In this document: positions 34,127 to 45,648 of the stretch, piece by piece
Position numbering within the stretch: the first letter of the stretch is position 1
Layout of the letters: every line of letters begins with the position of its first letter
Assembly (NCBI GenBank): GCA_029448655.1
Contig: JACCLO010000001.1
Span: 1,612,001 to 1,676,000, forward strand
Direction of reading: 5' to 3'
Length of the DNA: 64,000 nucleotides
From: Wolfiporia cocos
Lineage: Eukaryota > Basidiomycota > Agaricomycetes > Polyporales > Phaeolaceae
Program-made: the position numbers and the translations under genes
The notes under the pieces: generated by a model
The model's database searches: none
What the model saw: the letters and a program-made list of their open reading frames with translations, nothing else
Told to the model about the DNA's origin: nothing

Positions 34127-37100
34127 TTTGTAATATACACAGCGTCAAACTACCAACAAATGTCACCTCAGAATTCTCTACGCGACCATGTCCATGCACA
34201 ATACGAAGCTGCCCTCACGCCTTCACGTTCTGGCATCATCAGCGCGTTTGGGTGTTTAAACTTAAGCATAACGCATGCCATGAAGAAAATTGTTTCATGG
34301 AAAGATGAGCTTCTGCAACCATCGACTTTCGGACCCTCAATCTCGTAAGCAATCGCATACGCGATGAATGGCTGGACCGTTCTCCAATACCTTCAAGAGG
34401 CATATAGATGTAGCCAATTACAGAGATGATGCAATACCCGAGCCGTGGATCTTTCTCACACAGCATCAGGGGGTGTTATGGCTGGTGCTCAGCCCTTCCC
34501 CTATTGTTCTATCCGACCGATTTGTGGCGGCAATCTTCGCATCTTCCCCACCACTCTCAAGTGGTTTTACGGTTGAGCTGATTAACGCATGCCTCATGTG
34601 TCATTGACTGCATCCGCTCACATGGACTTTTCGGCATGGACCCTTGATGTGCCCTGCCTGTCGGTGGTTTGCTCACCACATGATCCTGGCGATCGCGAAC
34701 CACCCCCTTCGAACGTCGCGCGCGCAGGTGCGTTTCATATATCACAGCCCCACAGATTCTGCTGGAATAATACTCTCACGTTACGCAGATGGATATCGTT
34801 GCTTCGGGTACGCAAGTTAACAGGTCTGCAATGCTCCCGATCCCCATGCCGCAAGAAGCTTGTTACATCAAAGCTGCACCTCCCACCTTGCCGTCAGGAG
34901 GGCGATCAAAGCCTGCCTTATAAACCTGCGATGCCTTCTATTTTCTGAAACTGTCGAACTTTCGATACTTAGTAAGGCACGAGCAAATACCCGAATGATG
35001 TTGTTGTGCTCTGAGTGTGTCCTCTGCTACCTGTGACTCGACTCTTCTGGGACCATACTCACGGAGCGATTTCCAGTGGCGAGCCTTCTGCAAAGGCCTT
35101 GGTTAGAACAGGATTGTTTTTTGAGTAGAGCTAGACGGCCTTAGTCTGGATCCGCTAATTTGCCCAGACTTTCTGCCAGTCTTGGCTTTGCAACCTAGTT
35201 CAGCGCTGAAAGTATTTGTCAATGGACGTATAGTGGCCGAAAATCTGGCAGTTTCCTGAGACTTGGCGTACACGACGCAGCATGCGTGTTCTAGATCCCA
35301 CGCAAGTCCTCGACTCATGGCGGAAAACGTGTGGCATATCAGTAATTCTGACTTCTCAATGTCGAGCGTCTTCTTCCATGTCGCGACGTTTGAGCTTCCA
35401 GGCCTCCATATCGGTACGTCATCTATTGTTTACGTTCTTTTTACATAGATTCCCCGTTGAGAGCATCTTTCACAACAGCACACAATCCAGATTTTGCCTG
35501 AGACGAGTGTACCGATGCCATACGTACGGTTACTTGCATGAACAGGCGCTGCATTTGTCATTATTCTCCATCCCATTTCATAGCAAATGCGCAGGACGAA
35601 GCTACTCCATCTGAGAATATTTGATTAATGATGTGATTCTCCTGCGGCATCCCGGCTTCCATTCACATGAGGCATCCAGCTTACAACCTCATCCTTCTAT
35701 GTCGCCAGAAGGAGCGTACATCGTTATACGGCGCCGTGTCTTGAACAAGATCAGTTGTGAATTCTGGCATTGCCACCTTCACATCAAGATCTAGACTTTC
35801 TCAAGAGCTCTGATATACGCGCCAGTTCCGCCGTCAATATAGAATCGTTCTGTTCAGTGCGACGCGACTAGTATGACGAGCTTGTCCAGCTTCTGACCCG
35901 TCATCTCCTTAATAACTTGTCATAGCAACCGTTTTGCTAGACCCTACGCGTTCCTGATTTCCTAGCATACACATTCGGGTTCTCTGATGCGCGGCAAACT
36001 CCTAGACTCGAAACGGTAGAAGCGAAAACCTATCATCCGCTCTCTTTACTCCCATGCTCAGTAGGTTGACCTCCGCTAACCAATAGGCAGGTTTTTCGCA
36101 TGTGTTTGCGAACCACCTACAAGAGCGCGTTATGACAGATTCTCGAATGGCAATTCAAATCATATTGTCGTTCCGAGATTTAGCTTGTCAGCCTGCGCGT
36201 TGTCCGAATGGTGCTTCTGCCGTTCGTATGCGAGTTCTCCATTCCTGCTCAAAACCGCAATTACGATGCCTATAGCTACTTGAATGCCAGGCTGAGCACA
36301 TCATGATCGGTCGTGCCGTCGTCTGGAGCGCATTAGGCTCAGCGGCACCTATACCTCGGAGCGCCATCCGATCAGGCCGAAGGGTCTCGTCCCAGATTGC
36401 CGTTGACTAAATACAAGCGGCCCATGGTGAATTCTGCTAGTTTTGGATTCATGCATTATATAATTATGTGTTCTCGAGCTCACAAAATATTGAATAGAGT
36501 TAACGTTTGCACGGAATGCAAGAACGATCACTTTCGAGGCGATCAACGTTCAAACGTTCACCGCCCAGCATCAGTATTAGTTGATTCACTTCCTTAGCGT
36601 CACGACCCTGGCCTATTCTATGTGTTGAACGCTCACAACCATGTCCGCGTGCCATGCCAAAACTCTTAACCGCATGACTTGCAGGTCGCTGGACTCTAGA
36701 CCGGTCTAGGGAATGTGGGCGCACATCATATTTAGTGGTCCCTCATTGGTCATTGCTGCCGCACGAGATGCCGAAGAGCATTCTTGGCTGTATTTCGGTG
36801 AGTAGCGCTGTGTAACGATTATCCGCTTCCGGTTCGTGGCCATTTCCCGGGATGTATCGTCCTGCTCGAATGCAGAGCAGACGCGATATATCCGAATTCT
36901 GGCTTCTACTTCTTCTAGATTACCGTACGACTCAGCTTTGTGGCGTTACTGGCAGAACGTGAGACCTTTCTGAGTCTGTAGTAACATTAATCACTGTCCT
37001 GATTCCGTGGCTTGCTTCTACACGACATGTCAACGGACTGCGTGCCCTACCAGCAGTTCTATCAATAGAAGACGCACAATAAAATGGATTACAATGGACG

Positions 37101-38326
37101 TCTCATTGTGTTTATGTTCCTGCAATTGAGTAAGGGCCTTGTCCTCATACGCACGCTTTCTCGTCCGGTGTTGTAATATCGCTGGCCAGTGATCACTGCC
37201 ACACCCTCCTGGCTATTCTAGACCTTATGAATTTTATTCTTCCGGTCAATACATCCGTTGCCTAGTCGAAAGGGGTATTCGGCAATATAACACATTGCTA
37301 ATCTGACGCGTCTAGTAAGGTTACCCGACATCATCCTCGGCATACGGCTCATCCTCAAAGTATTAAAAGGTATGCTGCTCCATCCGTGGTTTGGGAGCTT
37401 CTGAAGGTTTTCGCAGATCTTATGTTGACGCTACTGATAATGAAAACCAACAGGCCGGCTGTCTGCAATGCAAAGCTACCTAAATGATATTTTTGAACCC
37501 GTGGGTATGTAGGCGTCTAACAAACGGCACGATTGACCTCAATCAAGTATAATGTCAGTGTCCCGCAACCGCGCCGGAACCGACGCTAAACACCATCATT
37601 GGTTACCAATATACCAATCCGACATAGTGTTGAACTCACACCACTTGGACACAAGTGCCTACGTTGAGTGCACAATTGTCATGGTTGATCCCTGACCTAG
37701 CCGTATAGAGGAGACTTTGCGAAGGCTGATACTGACCTCACTCGCTACATAGACGCTATCGTGAGGCCCTACAAAAGCTACGCGGGCCGATATGTGCTCG
37801 CCACACGTTGCGGCGGCGGGCGGCATATATTATGTACAACAACCCTTCGATTAGTCGACATCGTTACTCCGATTTGCTCTGAGATATTATTATCGACGTT
37901 CTCTGTCAAAATACGGTGCTTGGAGCCGCTAGCATTCAGTTTTGTGTGGTAAGCATTCAGATCGCAAGCGCCCATGGGCGCTCGCTGTGCCCTTGCATGC
38001 TGCACTAAGTTTCTCGCCAGTCTAGAACATTAAGGCACCGCTGACAAGAGCGCGACGAATGAAGCAGTAAATGTTTCGTCGGCGGAGGTTCGTCGGAACT
38101 CAACCTGTCTCGGCAGTAATGTACAGTAATTATATATCCCAGGGAACGGATGTCCATGTCTACAAACTATCCCATTCTGAGACTAATACAGTGATGATAG
38201 CGCACGACAATACGATGTACATGTAACAGTTTCGGAAGGGTGAGCGCCGTGAAAAGGCTCACAGTGATTGTCCGTTCACAAATGTCCCATGAAATGTATG
38301 TATGTCAAATGTCCGGAAGCCACTGA
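34127..38326. other. gene-poor interval
   Basis: More than 4 kb, moderately AT-rich, with only short unsupported frames. No repeats or transposon motifs were recognised by eye. Confidence 0.4.
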
Positions 38327-39352
38327 TTAGATTTTGGAACAGAACGACCTGAGTGCTTGATCATCAATGGGGTCGCGGACCTTTGGAGGTATGCTCTGCA
38401 GAAATTCTAGCGGAGCAAGGCGGCGATGTGCTGGTTGTGCCGTGGAGAGCGTCAGCGGCAGGTAATGGATAGTGGGGTTCATGCGGGGTACAGCTGTTTC
38501 GGTACGTTCATCCGACTTAGGGGACACCGTAGTAGAGCGTTCCGATTGGCTGGACAATGAAGCAGCGCTAACCTTGTGAGCTGCACTTGTGGCTCGACCA
38601 GTACCTCGGTTAGCTCTCCGAGAGCCGCTGGTGCGCGCACAGACGAAACGGCCGGCCGGAACTTCCAGGTCCCTTAACGTTGGAATATGGTCTACAGTTC
38701 TCAGCTGGTCCACGGTATCCTGAGTATAATATGCATCTATTATCGAGATGAAATCAGTAAGCGGATCAAGAACATAGCCAAATATGCTCACTCAAGTGCC
38801 ATTTGCGTGTGGGCTGGTCTGTAATATGTACGAAGACGGAATATGTCTGTTTGATAAGCTGAGATGATCTGCATGACGGAAGTTTAGGGTAAGCATCTCA
38901 TCTGAGAACTTCGAGAACCCTGTAGTAGGTTCAGGACGCAAGTGATATGATGATTCACCCTGATAGGTTGTTCCTGAGCATCAGCGATGATCTGCTGGCA
39001 CTCTCTTTCTCATAGTACAAGAGGAAATCCTGTTGTGAAAAGGCAATACAACGCCTCGACCAGTCAGCCCAGTGGGAACGGGCTCGGCATCGGCACCACT
39101 CACGTCACGAGCCCGGGAGGGGCCCCAGCTGCGTCCCTCAGTGAACCGTTGGATCTCTTGCCCAGTCGCTTCGAGGGGACTACTACTTCTCTCCTCCCAC
39201 ACATAGATGCATCCGGAGACAAGAGCTAGCCGCTCGTCGTCGTCGAGTCGGCGAGTGACCATAGGCAGCATGTTAAGAGAGACGGCGTGCAGAACGATTT
39301 CTGCATCACGCACGGAGCGGATGCGGAGGCCTGTACAAGTAGGCGATTGCAT
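38327..39352 (-). CDS. Gti1/Pac2 (WOPR) transcription factor A
   Basis: Member of the fungal WOPR family (Wor1, Ryp1, Gti1, Pac2), nuclear DNA-binding regulators of morphology and development. Four exons (39352-39104, 39029-38959, 38868-38792, 38736-38327) give 268 residues. The first WOPR half carries MLPMVTRRLDDDERLALVSG, IYVWEE, then QRFTEGRSWGPSRARD and DFLLYYEKE. The second half has SSQLIKQTYSVFV and RKWHLNAYYTQD. The disordered C-terminal part ends in a motif shared with the other two copies in the window (LAPLEFL then DPIDDQALRSF). Introns fall after SRARD (phase 0), before the KQTYS block (phase 2) and after KWHL (phase 1), exactly as in the other two. The middle looks frame-broken unless the 90-nt intron with GTGAAT donor and TGCAG acceptor is used. 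Confidence 0.86.
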
Positions 39353-42300
39353 GGAGGAATGAGGATGACGGGGTGGAGGGTGTGTCAGGACAGGCGGGAC
39401 AGCGACCCTTTAGTATCCATGAATCCCATAGAGGACTCGCTTTGGTTCCGAGTCTAATTACCTTGAGACACGGCATCTGATAAGGTTTAGCTCGAGATAG
39501 TTTGCCATGCCGTGGCAAGCAGGAGGTCGGGCGCGACGTCAGACGGGATCAGGTCGTATGGGTCCAGATCCTGCGAAATAAAAGTGAATTAAGTCATAAA
39601 TTCTGACAGTCGATCTAACAAACTCTATGCAATTTGATCATCGGTATCTCCGGCAAAGCGTATGCTTGGCTTTGTCCGTGGCGTTCCGACGAGGTTATCT
39701 GGGCCTGAGCGCGGGCTCAGGTGTTCATTAGGGCATTGTGCGCATTTCAAAGTCCGCGCACCACGTGTGTACGCTCTGCAAAGTGGCAACGTTCCTTACA
39801 GAACGGTGTCTGGCTTTGTTCTCGAGCGTCAACCTCACGACAGTCGGCGGTCTGCAGGAGACTCGGGTGTTGTTCCATCCATCCTGTGATTGGCACGGGA
39901 GAGTTAGACCGCCTCAAGCCCGAATGCCGAAGCGCGACTGAAATACCTCGCTTCCCGCTCCCAACCTTTGCAAGCAGCCAGTCTTAGGTAACGCAGGATA
40001 AAGCCCAGACTTTACGTCAACCTGACTCACACGAGTTTCAGAGAGAATAGTTGGTTAGGATTACCTTCGTATCAGGCCGACCCGAGAAACTATTCTTCTG
40101 ACGTAGAAAGCCCAAGTCGGACCATGTCGAATTTGCCCGCAATTGAGTTGACTTGTCTGCCGACCTTGTGCAGCCACACGACAGACGATTTCCAGGCACG
40201 GCGTTCCTGACCCCTACATTCAGCCTGCATACCGCACACTCTGGTGCCGTCTCTCAAGCCTCAAGGAGCAAATGATGTGTGCATTTGTTTCTCACGCGCG
40301 TAATATGCACTGCTGCCTCTCCTCACCTGACAGCTCTAGCAGACGAACTTAGGCTATCGCAATTGTCTGATGTTCGAAATCCGTCTTCTCCGCCAATTTG
40401 ACGGAACCTTGGTGTTTCCGCCTCAAACGGGAATCGCGCGATCTAGGATATTTTGACGCGGTGGCTCAATCAAGTATGGCAGGCCTGCTGCCCCGCCTCA
40501 AGGGTTCCAATATCCAGGGTGGGGGGATCGCTACTGTGCACCTACTTGCCAAGTTCATGATCCAAGGTCTGTGCCCGCGCCAGGAAGCCGCAGTCCGGCC
40601 TGTCCTGCTTGTGTTCGCTCGACGCCAATGTTCCGAACCGCGCGTTGCATTGCAATCTAAGATTTACGTACCCTCGAGCCCATCAGTTGCTCATTGGCTG
40701 ACAAACTCTCTATCAGTGTGCTGTGTGTGTCAGCGCTCGCACTGTGCATGTCACACTGGTTCCAGGCTGTTTTCTCATGCACATTCTATCGCAGAAAGTC
40801 TAGATTTACCCGTAGCGCTCATCTACCGGATTAGTTCATCAGCTTCTGAGCCGCACGCCCTTGGAACGGCCGTGTCGGGCAGATACTGTAAGTTGGGGGG
40901 AGAGGCGGTGCGTCGTCTCCAGATGACCCGTGTCAAGAATAGCGTTTTTCTGCTATTGGCTCGGCTTTCGGCCCAGGCGGCCTGCAGATTAGCAGTTCTG
41001 GGCGTGTGGTATTAAACTTCCATGAATTCTTATGGATAGAACAGACTACGTGGTGGGAATGGAATCCTGTCTGATGCCGCTCACATTTCCATGCATGGTA
41101 ATTTACGACACCAGCTGCCGCGCTGTCGACCGTCCCGCCGCGATGACTTAAATGTATTCTTCAGGCGATGTTCTGCGAAACGGTTTCACTCGGAGCTAGG
41201 TCTCGTCGCGCAAGAGTATGTCAGACTGCGGCATAAGCGGTGCGTATTGCAGCCGTCTCCTATTCAGTTTCCTCAGTGCAGTCCCATGCGCAATATTCGC
41301 GAATCTAGTTTTGGCAATATACCTTCATATATCCTGCGTAGCCGTAATCGCGTAATACGCCTCAGCAACACCATCAGATTCTGGCTTAACGGCTGCTGCT
41401 GCAACAGGACTCAACCGTACGACCGCAAGAGCAGATATCCGTTCTAGCTCCCCTGCGGTCTTGGCAAGAGCAGAATGCTGCAAGGACGACATTGACATTG
41501 TATTCTTGGCATCATTCAGCTGCGCTCGAAAGCTTCATTGAACGTGTGGCCGACATTGTCTACGAAGTGAAGACATGTAGAGCTACATATTTAGTTTGCA
41601 ATGGAGACTGCCGTAACACTTGAAATTCTGACATCACCCCACTGTCGTCGAAGGTAGCCGATCACAAGGCTAATTGCACCAAAAGGGTACCTATCCGACG
41701 TGGACGATAAGCTCAGTATGTCTGCTGACAATTTACATGGCTTGCAGCGGAAGTGAGCTGATTATAGCAAGTCCTGCAGTCTTCTATGGCCTATGCTGGA
41801 AGCGTGCGGCGTGCACGCTGTCGTTCAAGGGAATGGCGCTTGCCCAGTGTGTAACTGGGCGAGAACCTGGAAAGGTCCGTGGAATGTTGGCTTCGCAGAG
41901 TGGCACGAAGAAGCCGTTTCGTGCTATAGAGAAGGAGCCCCGATGATTGTTTAACCGTTTCGTTATTCCGTGAGCATATTCTGATGATCTTCTTGCCACG
42001 GCAACACAAATGTCCACATTATTGCCTTGCTTGTTCAGCTAGCGAATCTCCCTTGACCTGGCGATTGATGAGCACGGCACTGCACGGGTCAAAGACACCT
42101 ATCCTGGCAATCATTCTATATTTTGTTCTGCTAAGCGGTTTATCGATGTTAGCTTGCGGCGACCGGATGGAGCTTACCTTCCCTCATCGGTTGGACGATT
42201 TCTGCCTAGGTTCCATGCTGTTTGGCTCCACCTGCGCTCGCGGTCAAGGCGAACAAATGTCTAGCCTGCTCGTGTCACTCCAGAAGGAGGTCAGGGGGAC

Positions 42301-42699
42301 GCAGCGCCGCAGCATCTTCGAACCAGTCGTCAGCACGGATCTGCCTGCTTACGGCTGAGTCAATATTGTCATGGGCGACACATGTTCTTCAACGACGTCA
42401 AACGCCACTGATTGGACAAAACACATATCCGTCCTTTCGGAGTCATGTAACTCAAAAGTTCGCTTACCTGCTGCATAATTGCGCAGATCATCTGGAATAT
42501 ATGTCACGCCACTATCCGAGCCTGTTCGGCGCCAAGAGATCGGATGGTGGTAGACGAGCGCCACGAATAGCTTAGCTCTGCATTGACGCTATTCTGCGGA
42601 CTAGAACAGCGTCGCAATCCATTGAAATGTTTGCATTGTATTGATGGAGTATTGTTGGGAAACAGAGGCCGCTGCAGGGAAAGTTGGTAATGACTGAGC
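39353..42699. other. gene-poor interval upstream of WOPR A
   Basis: Over 3 kb without a supported gene. One plus-strand frame runs 179 codons from an ATG at 40476, without motifs. WOPR genes often have long upstream regions, but no element could be named. Confidence 0.4.
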
Positions 42700-42998
42700 T
42701 CAGCCCATTAGGCCGCCGGCTATTGCGCGACCGCCCATCAAGTTGGGACCCCAAGATCACGAGCCCATTTACGACATTAATTTACGGCTCGTTCCCGAAC
42801 GCCGAGGTGTACCTGACTGGCTTCTTGAAATTTGAGTATCGATCAAGAAGCGTACCTTGGTCGTTCACGAGAACGGCGGATACGCTGTGTTGCTCTCAGG
42901 GATATCTGATCGCCAAAGCGAATTGGGGCTCAATCGCCGCGAAGAAGCCTGGAGGTTCACGTCGGCTACCCGCGTGGAACAGACGTCATGGACGGTGA
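42700..42998 (+). other. unrecognised two-exon coding segment
   Basis: A frame reading RPPIKLGPQDHEPIYDINLR then LVPERRG meets a GTACCT donor. After a 42-nt intron it continues as KRTLVVHENGGYAVLLSG, RQSELGLNRREEAWRF and ATRVEQTSWT, ending at a good GTGAGC donor near 42998. Codon use and composition look coding. Neither the first nor the last exon could be found, so this may be the core of a small gene or a relic. No family recognised. Confidence 0.35.
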
Positions 42999-43578
42999 GC
43001 CAGAGCAGGACGCGAGGGAATGTCGCCCATCTCGATGCGGTGTCGCAACCCCTCGGCTTCGATGCAGTGGGACAGGCTGCGTCAACCTAGATACACCGTT
43101 TCATGTACTACGCCGTCATTGAAGAGTAGACGGTCACCGTTTGGGCCACGTGGGGCTGCTAGCAACGCTGACTTGCAGCGCAATCGCTAGAGATTAGTGC
43201 TGGAGCAGCTCCTCTGATAGAGATATAGCTCCCATAGTGTCGGTAGCATGTAGCGATGGCGGACAAAGCTCGACGAGTAGCTGCACACATCTTCGCGAGG
43301 AGTCTGTACCAGTGTATTGTAAATCCTTGGACGTCAAGGTTCCTTCGACGATCGGCTGGTCTCCTCACCTAACGCCGCACTCGCTTTTGTGCCACAACAT
43401 ATCGAAAGTGCACTTCGTGCTGAGCTTGCATAATCCGCCAATGCTTTATCCAGGATGGGGATTGGCTTGTTCATCCGTGTACAATGGATAGCAACATCAG
43501 GACGTGTGAGATCTCCGTGAAACAGAATACGTGGAATGGCTGTGTGAACAGTCGGATGGTTCAGAATCACTTGTTCTG
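42999..43578. other. intergenic, possible 3' exon not found
   Basis: Should hold the last exon of the unrecognised segment, if it is a real gene, and the 3' end of the minus-strand GLTP gene. Nothing certain seen. Confidence 0.35.
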
Positions 43579-44392
43579 TCAACCTTCCATGACGTCTTTC
43601 ATCCGGTTCACAATCCCATCCAAAGCATCCAACCACTTGTTGAGCTCCTCATTTAGACGATCTGTCGGCACTGGCGCGCCGCCAGCCGGGTCGGCCGCAA
43701 GCTTCGCGTAGAAATCTGCCCGGTAAGGGCATGCCTTCATTGCAAGCTGTGAGCGTATGGGTTGGAATGAGCGGTATGCAGATGCTGAACATTGCTCGAG
43801 ACGTACTGCGAAAGCATTCTTAACAATGAAGTTGTGGTACTTCTTCAAGGTCGCTTCGTATGCCTTACTAAACGCAACAGAAAGCTCTTCAGTAGCATTC
43901 GCCTGCGCATTCTTCAGAGCCTTGCAGGTGAAAGTGAGGCCACGAAGGAGCCACATGAGACCTTCGGTCGCCGTTCGTTTCTTCTCGCTCGCCTCATTCT
44001 TCACAAGCTCTGTTAGGGTAGCAGACAAAGCCGGAGCAGCATTGTAGCGCGCGCGAACTTTCTGGATCAAATAGCCTCGTCAACCTAATGTTGATTCTGT
44101 GCATCATGTCACCCACAGCGATGTTTCCCTTCAGATCACTCTGGACGGCGGTGAAAGCGGCGGAACCCAGAAGATCTGAGTAGGGTTTAGATCCTCAATG
44201 TGAGCAGAGATCAGGGTTCATACCAAAGAGTCCTACAACCCCCTCGGCAGCCTGGAGGAATTCGAGTGTGTCGACGCCGGCGTCGGTCACAGTAACGTCT
44301 GCAAAGGACTGAGAACGACACGTTAAGACCTAGGCCACCGACTTGCAGTGGTCAATGTACGTTACCTTCACAGTCTCTAGATAAGGGGCCAT
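43579..44392 (-). CDS. glycolipid transfer protein (GLTP domain)
   Basis: All-helical GLTP-fold protein that binds and moves glycosphingolipids between membranes in the cytosol. Five exons (44392-44366, 44308-44224, 44175-44117, 44061-43807, 43746-43579) give 197 residues, the usual size. Sugar-headgroup residues are visible: the Asp/Asn/Lys of QSDLKGNIAKVR, the Trp of GLMWLLRGL and the His of KKYHNFIV. AMKACPYRADFYAKL near the end is also conserved. The start MAPYLETVKSFADV is a 27-nt first exon. The last intron (60 nt) has no stop and keeps frame, so unspliced message would insert 20 residues after NAFA. The gene diverges from the fRMsr gene over about 300 bases. Confidence 0.94.
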
Positions 44393-44691
44393 GCTATACT
44401 CCCAAGTCGTAAATGAATTCAGGATGACCGCGCTGGCGTTGGTCACCTTGTGATGGTATTGCTGGCAGTTGGCAGTGCTGCTGCATGCGGTATTGCAACT
44501 GATGATGATCGAGGCCGTTATCTAATCTTATCTACACGCATCCGAGATCTTATTGCAATCAGCCCCACTGTCTCCGCCGCTCTGCCTCATTGAAGAGGCA
44601 CGAAAATTTCTGGTGCTCGTGAATCCCTCACCTTTGAATTGCGCCATGGATATCCGCTAATTTTCTCACTGACTGCAGCCGCGATTGTCAG
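44393..44691. promoter_or_regulatory. shared divergent promoter GLTP / fRMsr
   Basis: 299 bases separate the two start codons, so both promoters must lie here. No clear TATA box is seen in either direction. Confidence 0.5.
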
Positions 44692-45440
44692 ATGCCGCAC
44701 GCTGACTCCGCTCTCATTCCACCTGGGTTGGACAAGTCAGCCTTCTGGAATCATGTTTACGAACAACTAGGGATGTTGCTTGAGGGCCAGCGAAACTGGG
44801 TATGAAATGCATACAATTTGTCTATTTTTCTGTTCACACCGCCCTTAGGTCACCAATCTCGCTAATGCGTCCTCATTGATTTATAGCTCTCTTCTCGCGT
44901 TTGATCCCTTTTTTGGCCATGGAGAAAGAACGGTGAATTGGTGTGGTATGTAATTTCCTTTCTGCGCTCTCAAATATGGAACCGCCGCCAGAATAATTAG
45001 CCAACACTAAATGATCCGCATCATACTCAGGTTTTTATCTCGCCTCACATCTGCTCCCTTCCCCACGATTGTCGCGACCTGTAACTTCTCTTGAAGACTC
45101 GGATGGGACCAATCGCTTACTACTCGGCCCATTTTGCGGAAAGCCTGCCTGCCAATTTATCAACACAACTCCGGGAAAGGCGCGCGGCGTCTGCGCCGAC
45201 GCGTTTCTCAAGCGAGAGACTGTCTTGGTTCCCGATGTCGATGCGTATCCTGGACACATCGCCTGCGACGGAGAAACAAAGAGCGAGATTGTTTGTCCTT
45301 TGATTCTCAACGTGAACGGCACAGAAGTCGCACTTGGGGTGTTGGATCTAGACTGCTTAGCACTCGACGGTTTCACTGAGGAGGACAAGGAAGGACTTAC
45401 AAGGATTGCAGAGCTGATTGTAAAGGCCTGCGATTGGTAA
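44692..45440 (+). CDS. free methionine-(R)-sulfoxide reductase (GAF domain)
   Basis: fRMsr reduces free methionine-R-sulfoxide with thioredoxin in the cytosol, part of oxidative-stress repair. Three exons (44692-44799, 44849-44945, 45031-45440) give 204 residues, slightly longer than the yeast enzyme. GAF-fold motifs include LANASSLIYSSLL, TVNWCGFYL and LLLGPFCGKPACQFI. The three family cysteines lie in GKPAC, GVC and HIAC; PDVDAYPGHIACDGETKSEI contains the active-site segment. The tail EEDKEGLTRIAELIVKACDW is typical. The ATG was chosen because MPHADSALIPPGLDKSAFW leads directly into the conserved helix. The gene converges on cysteinyl-tRNA synthetase, with about 200 bases between stops. Confidence 0.94.
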
Positions 45441-45648
45441 GACGCAGCTCGGGCATGACGGATCACCGTATCGTGTATATACCACGCACACCACCATAAG
45501 ATAGCGACCCGCTTGCCATATATACATTCAACGAGCTACACCTAGATCCGCCAATTGCCGCATACGATTCCCCGCCAATGGCATTGGCATACCAGATCGC
45601 TGCCTGGTGGGATTATACTCGCGCCAACTATTAGAACGACATACAAAC

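Noticed and set aside
38792..39029. WOPR A seemed to carry two frameshifts in its middle
   Set aside because: A 90-nt intron (38958-38869, GTGAAT donor, TGCAG acceptor) restores a single frame of 268 residues and sits at the same position and phase as in copies B and C.
40476..41015. Plus-strand open frame of 179 codons from an ATG
   Set aside because: No motif, Cys/Ser/Leu-rich composition typical of random translation, and no neighbouring exons.
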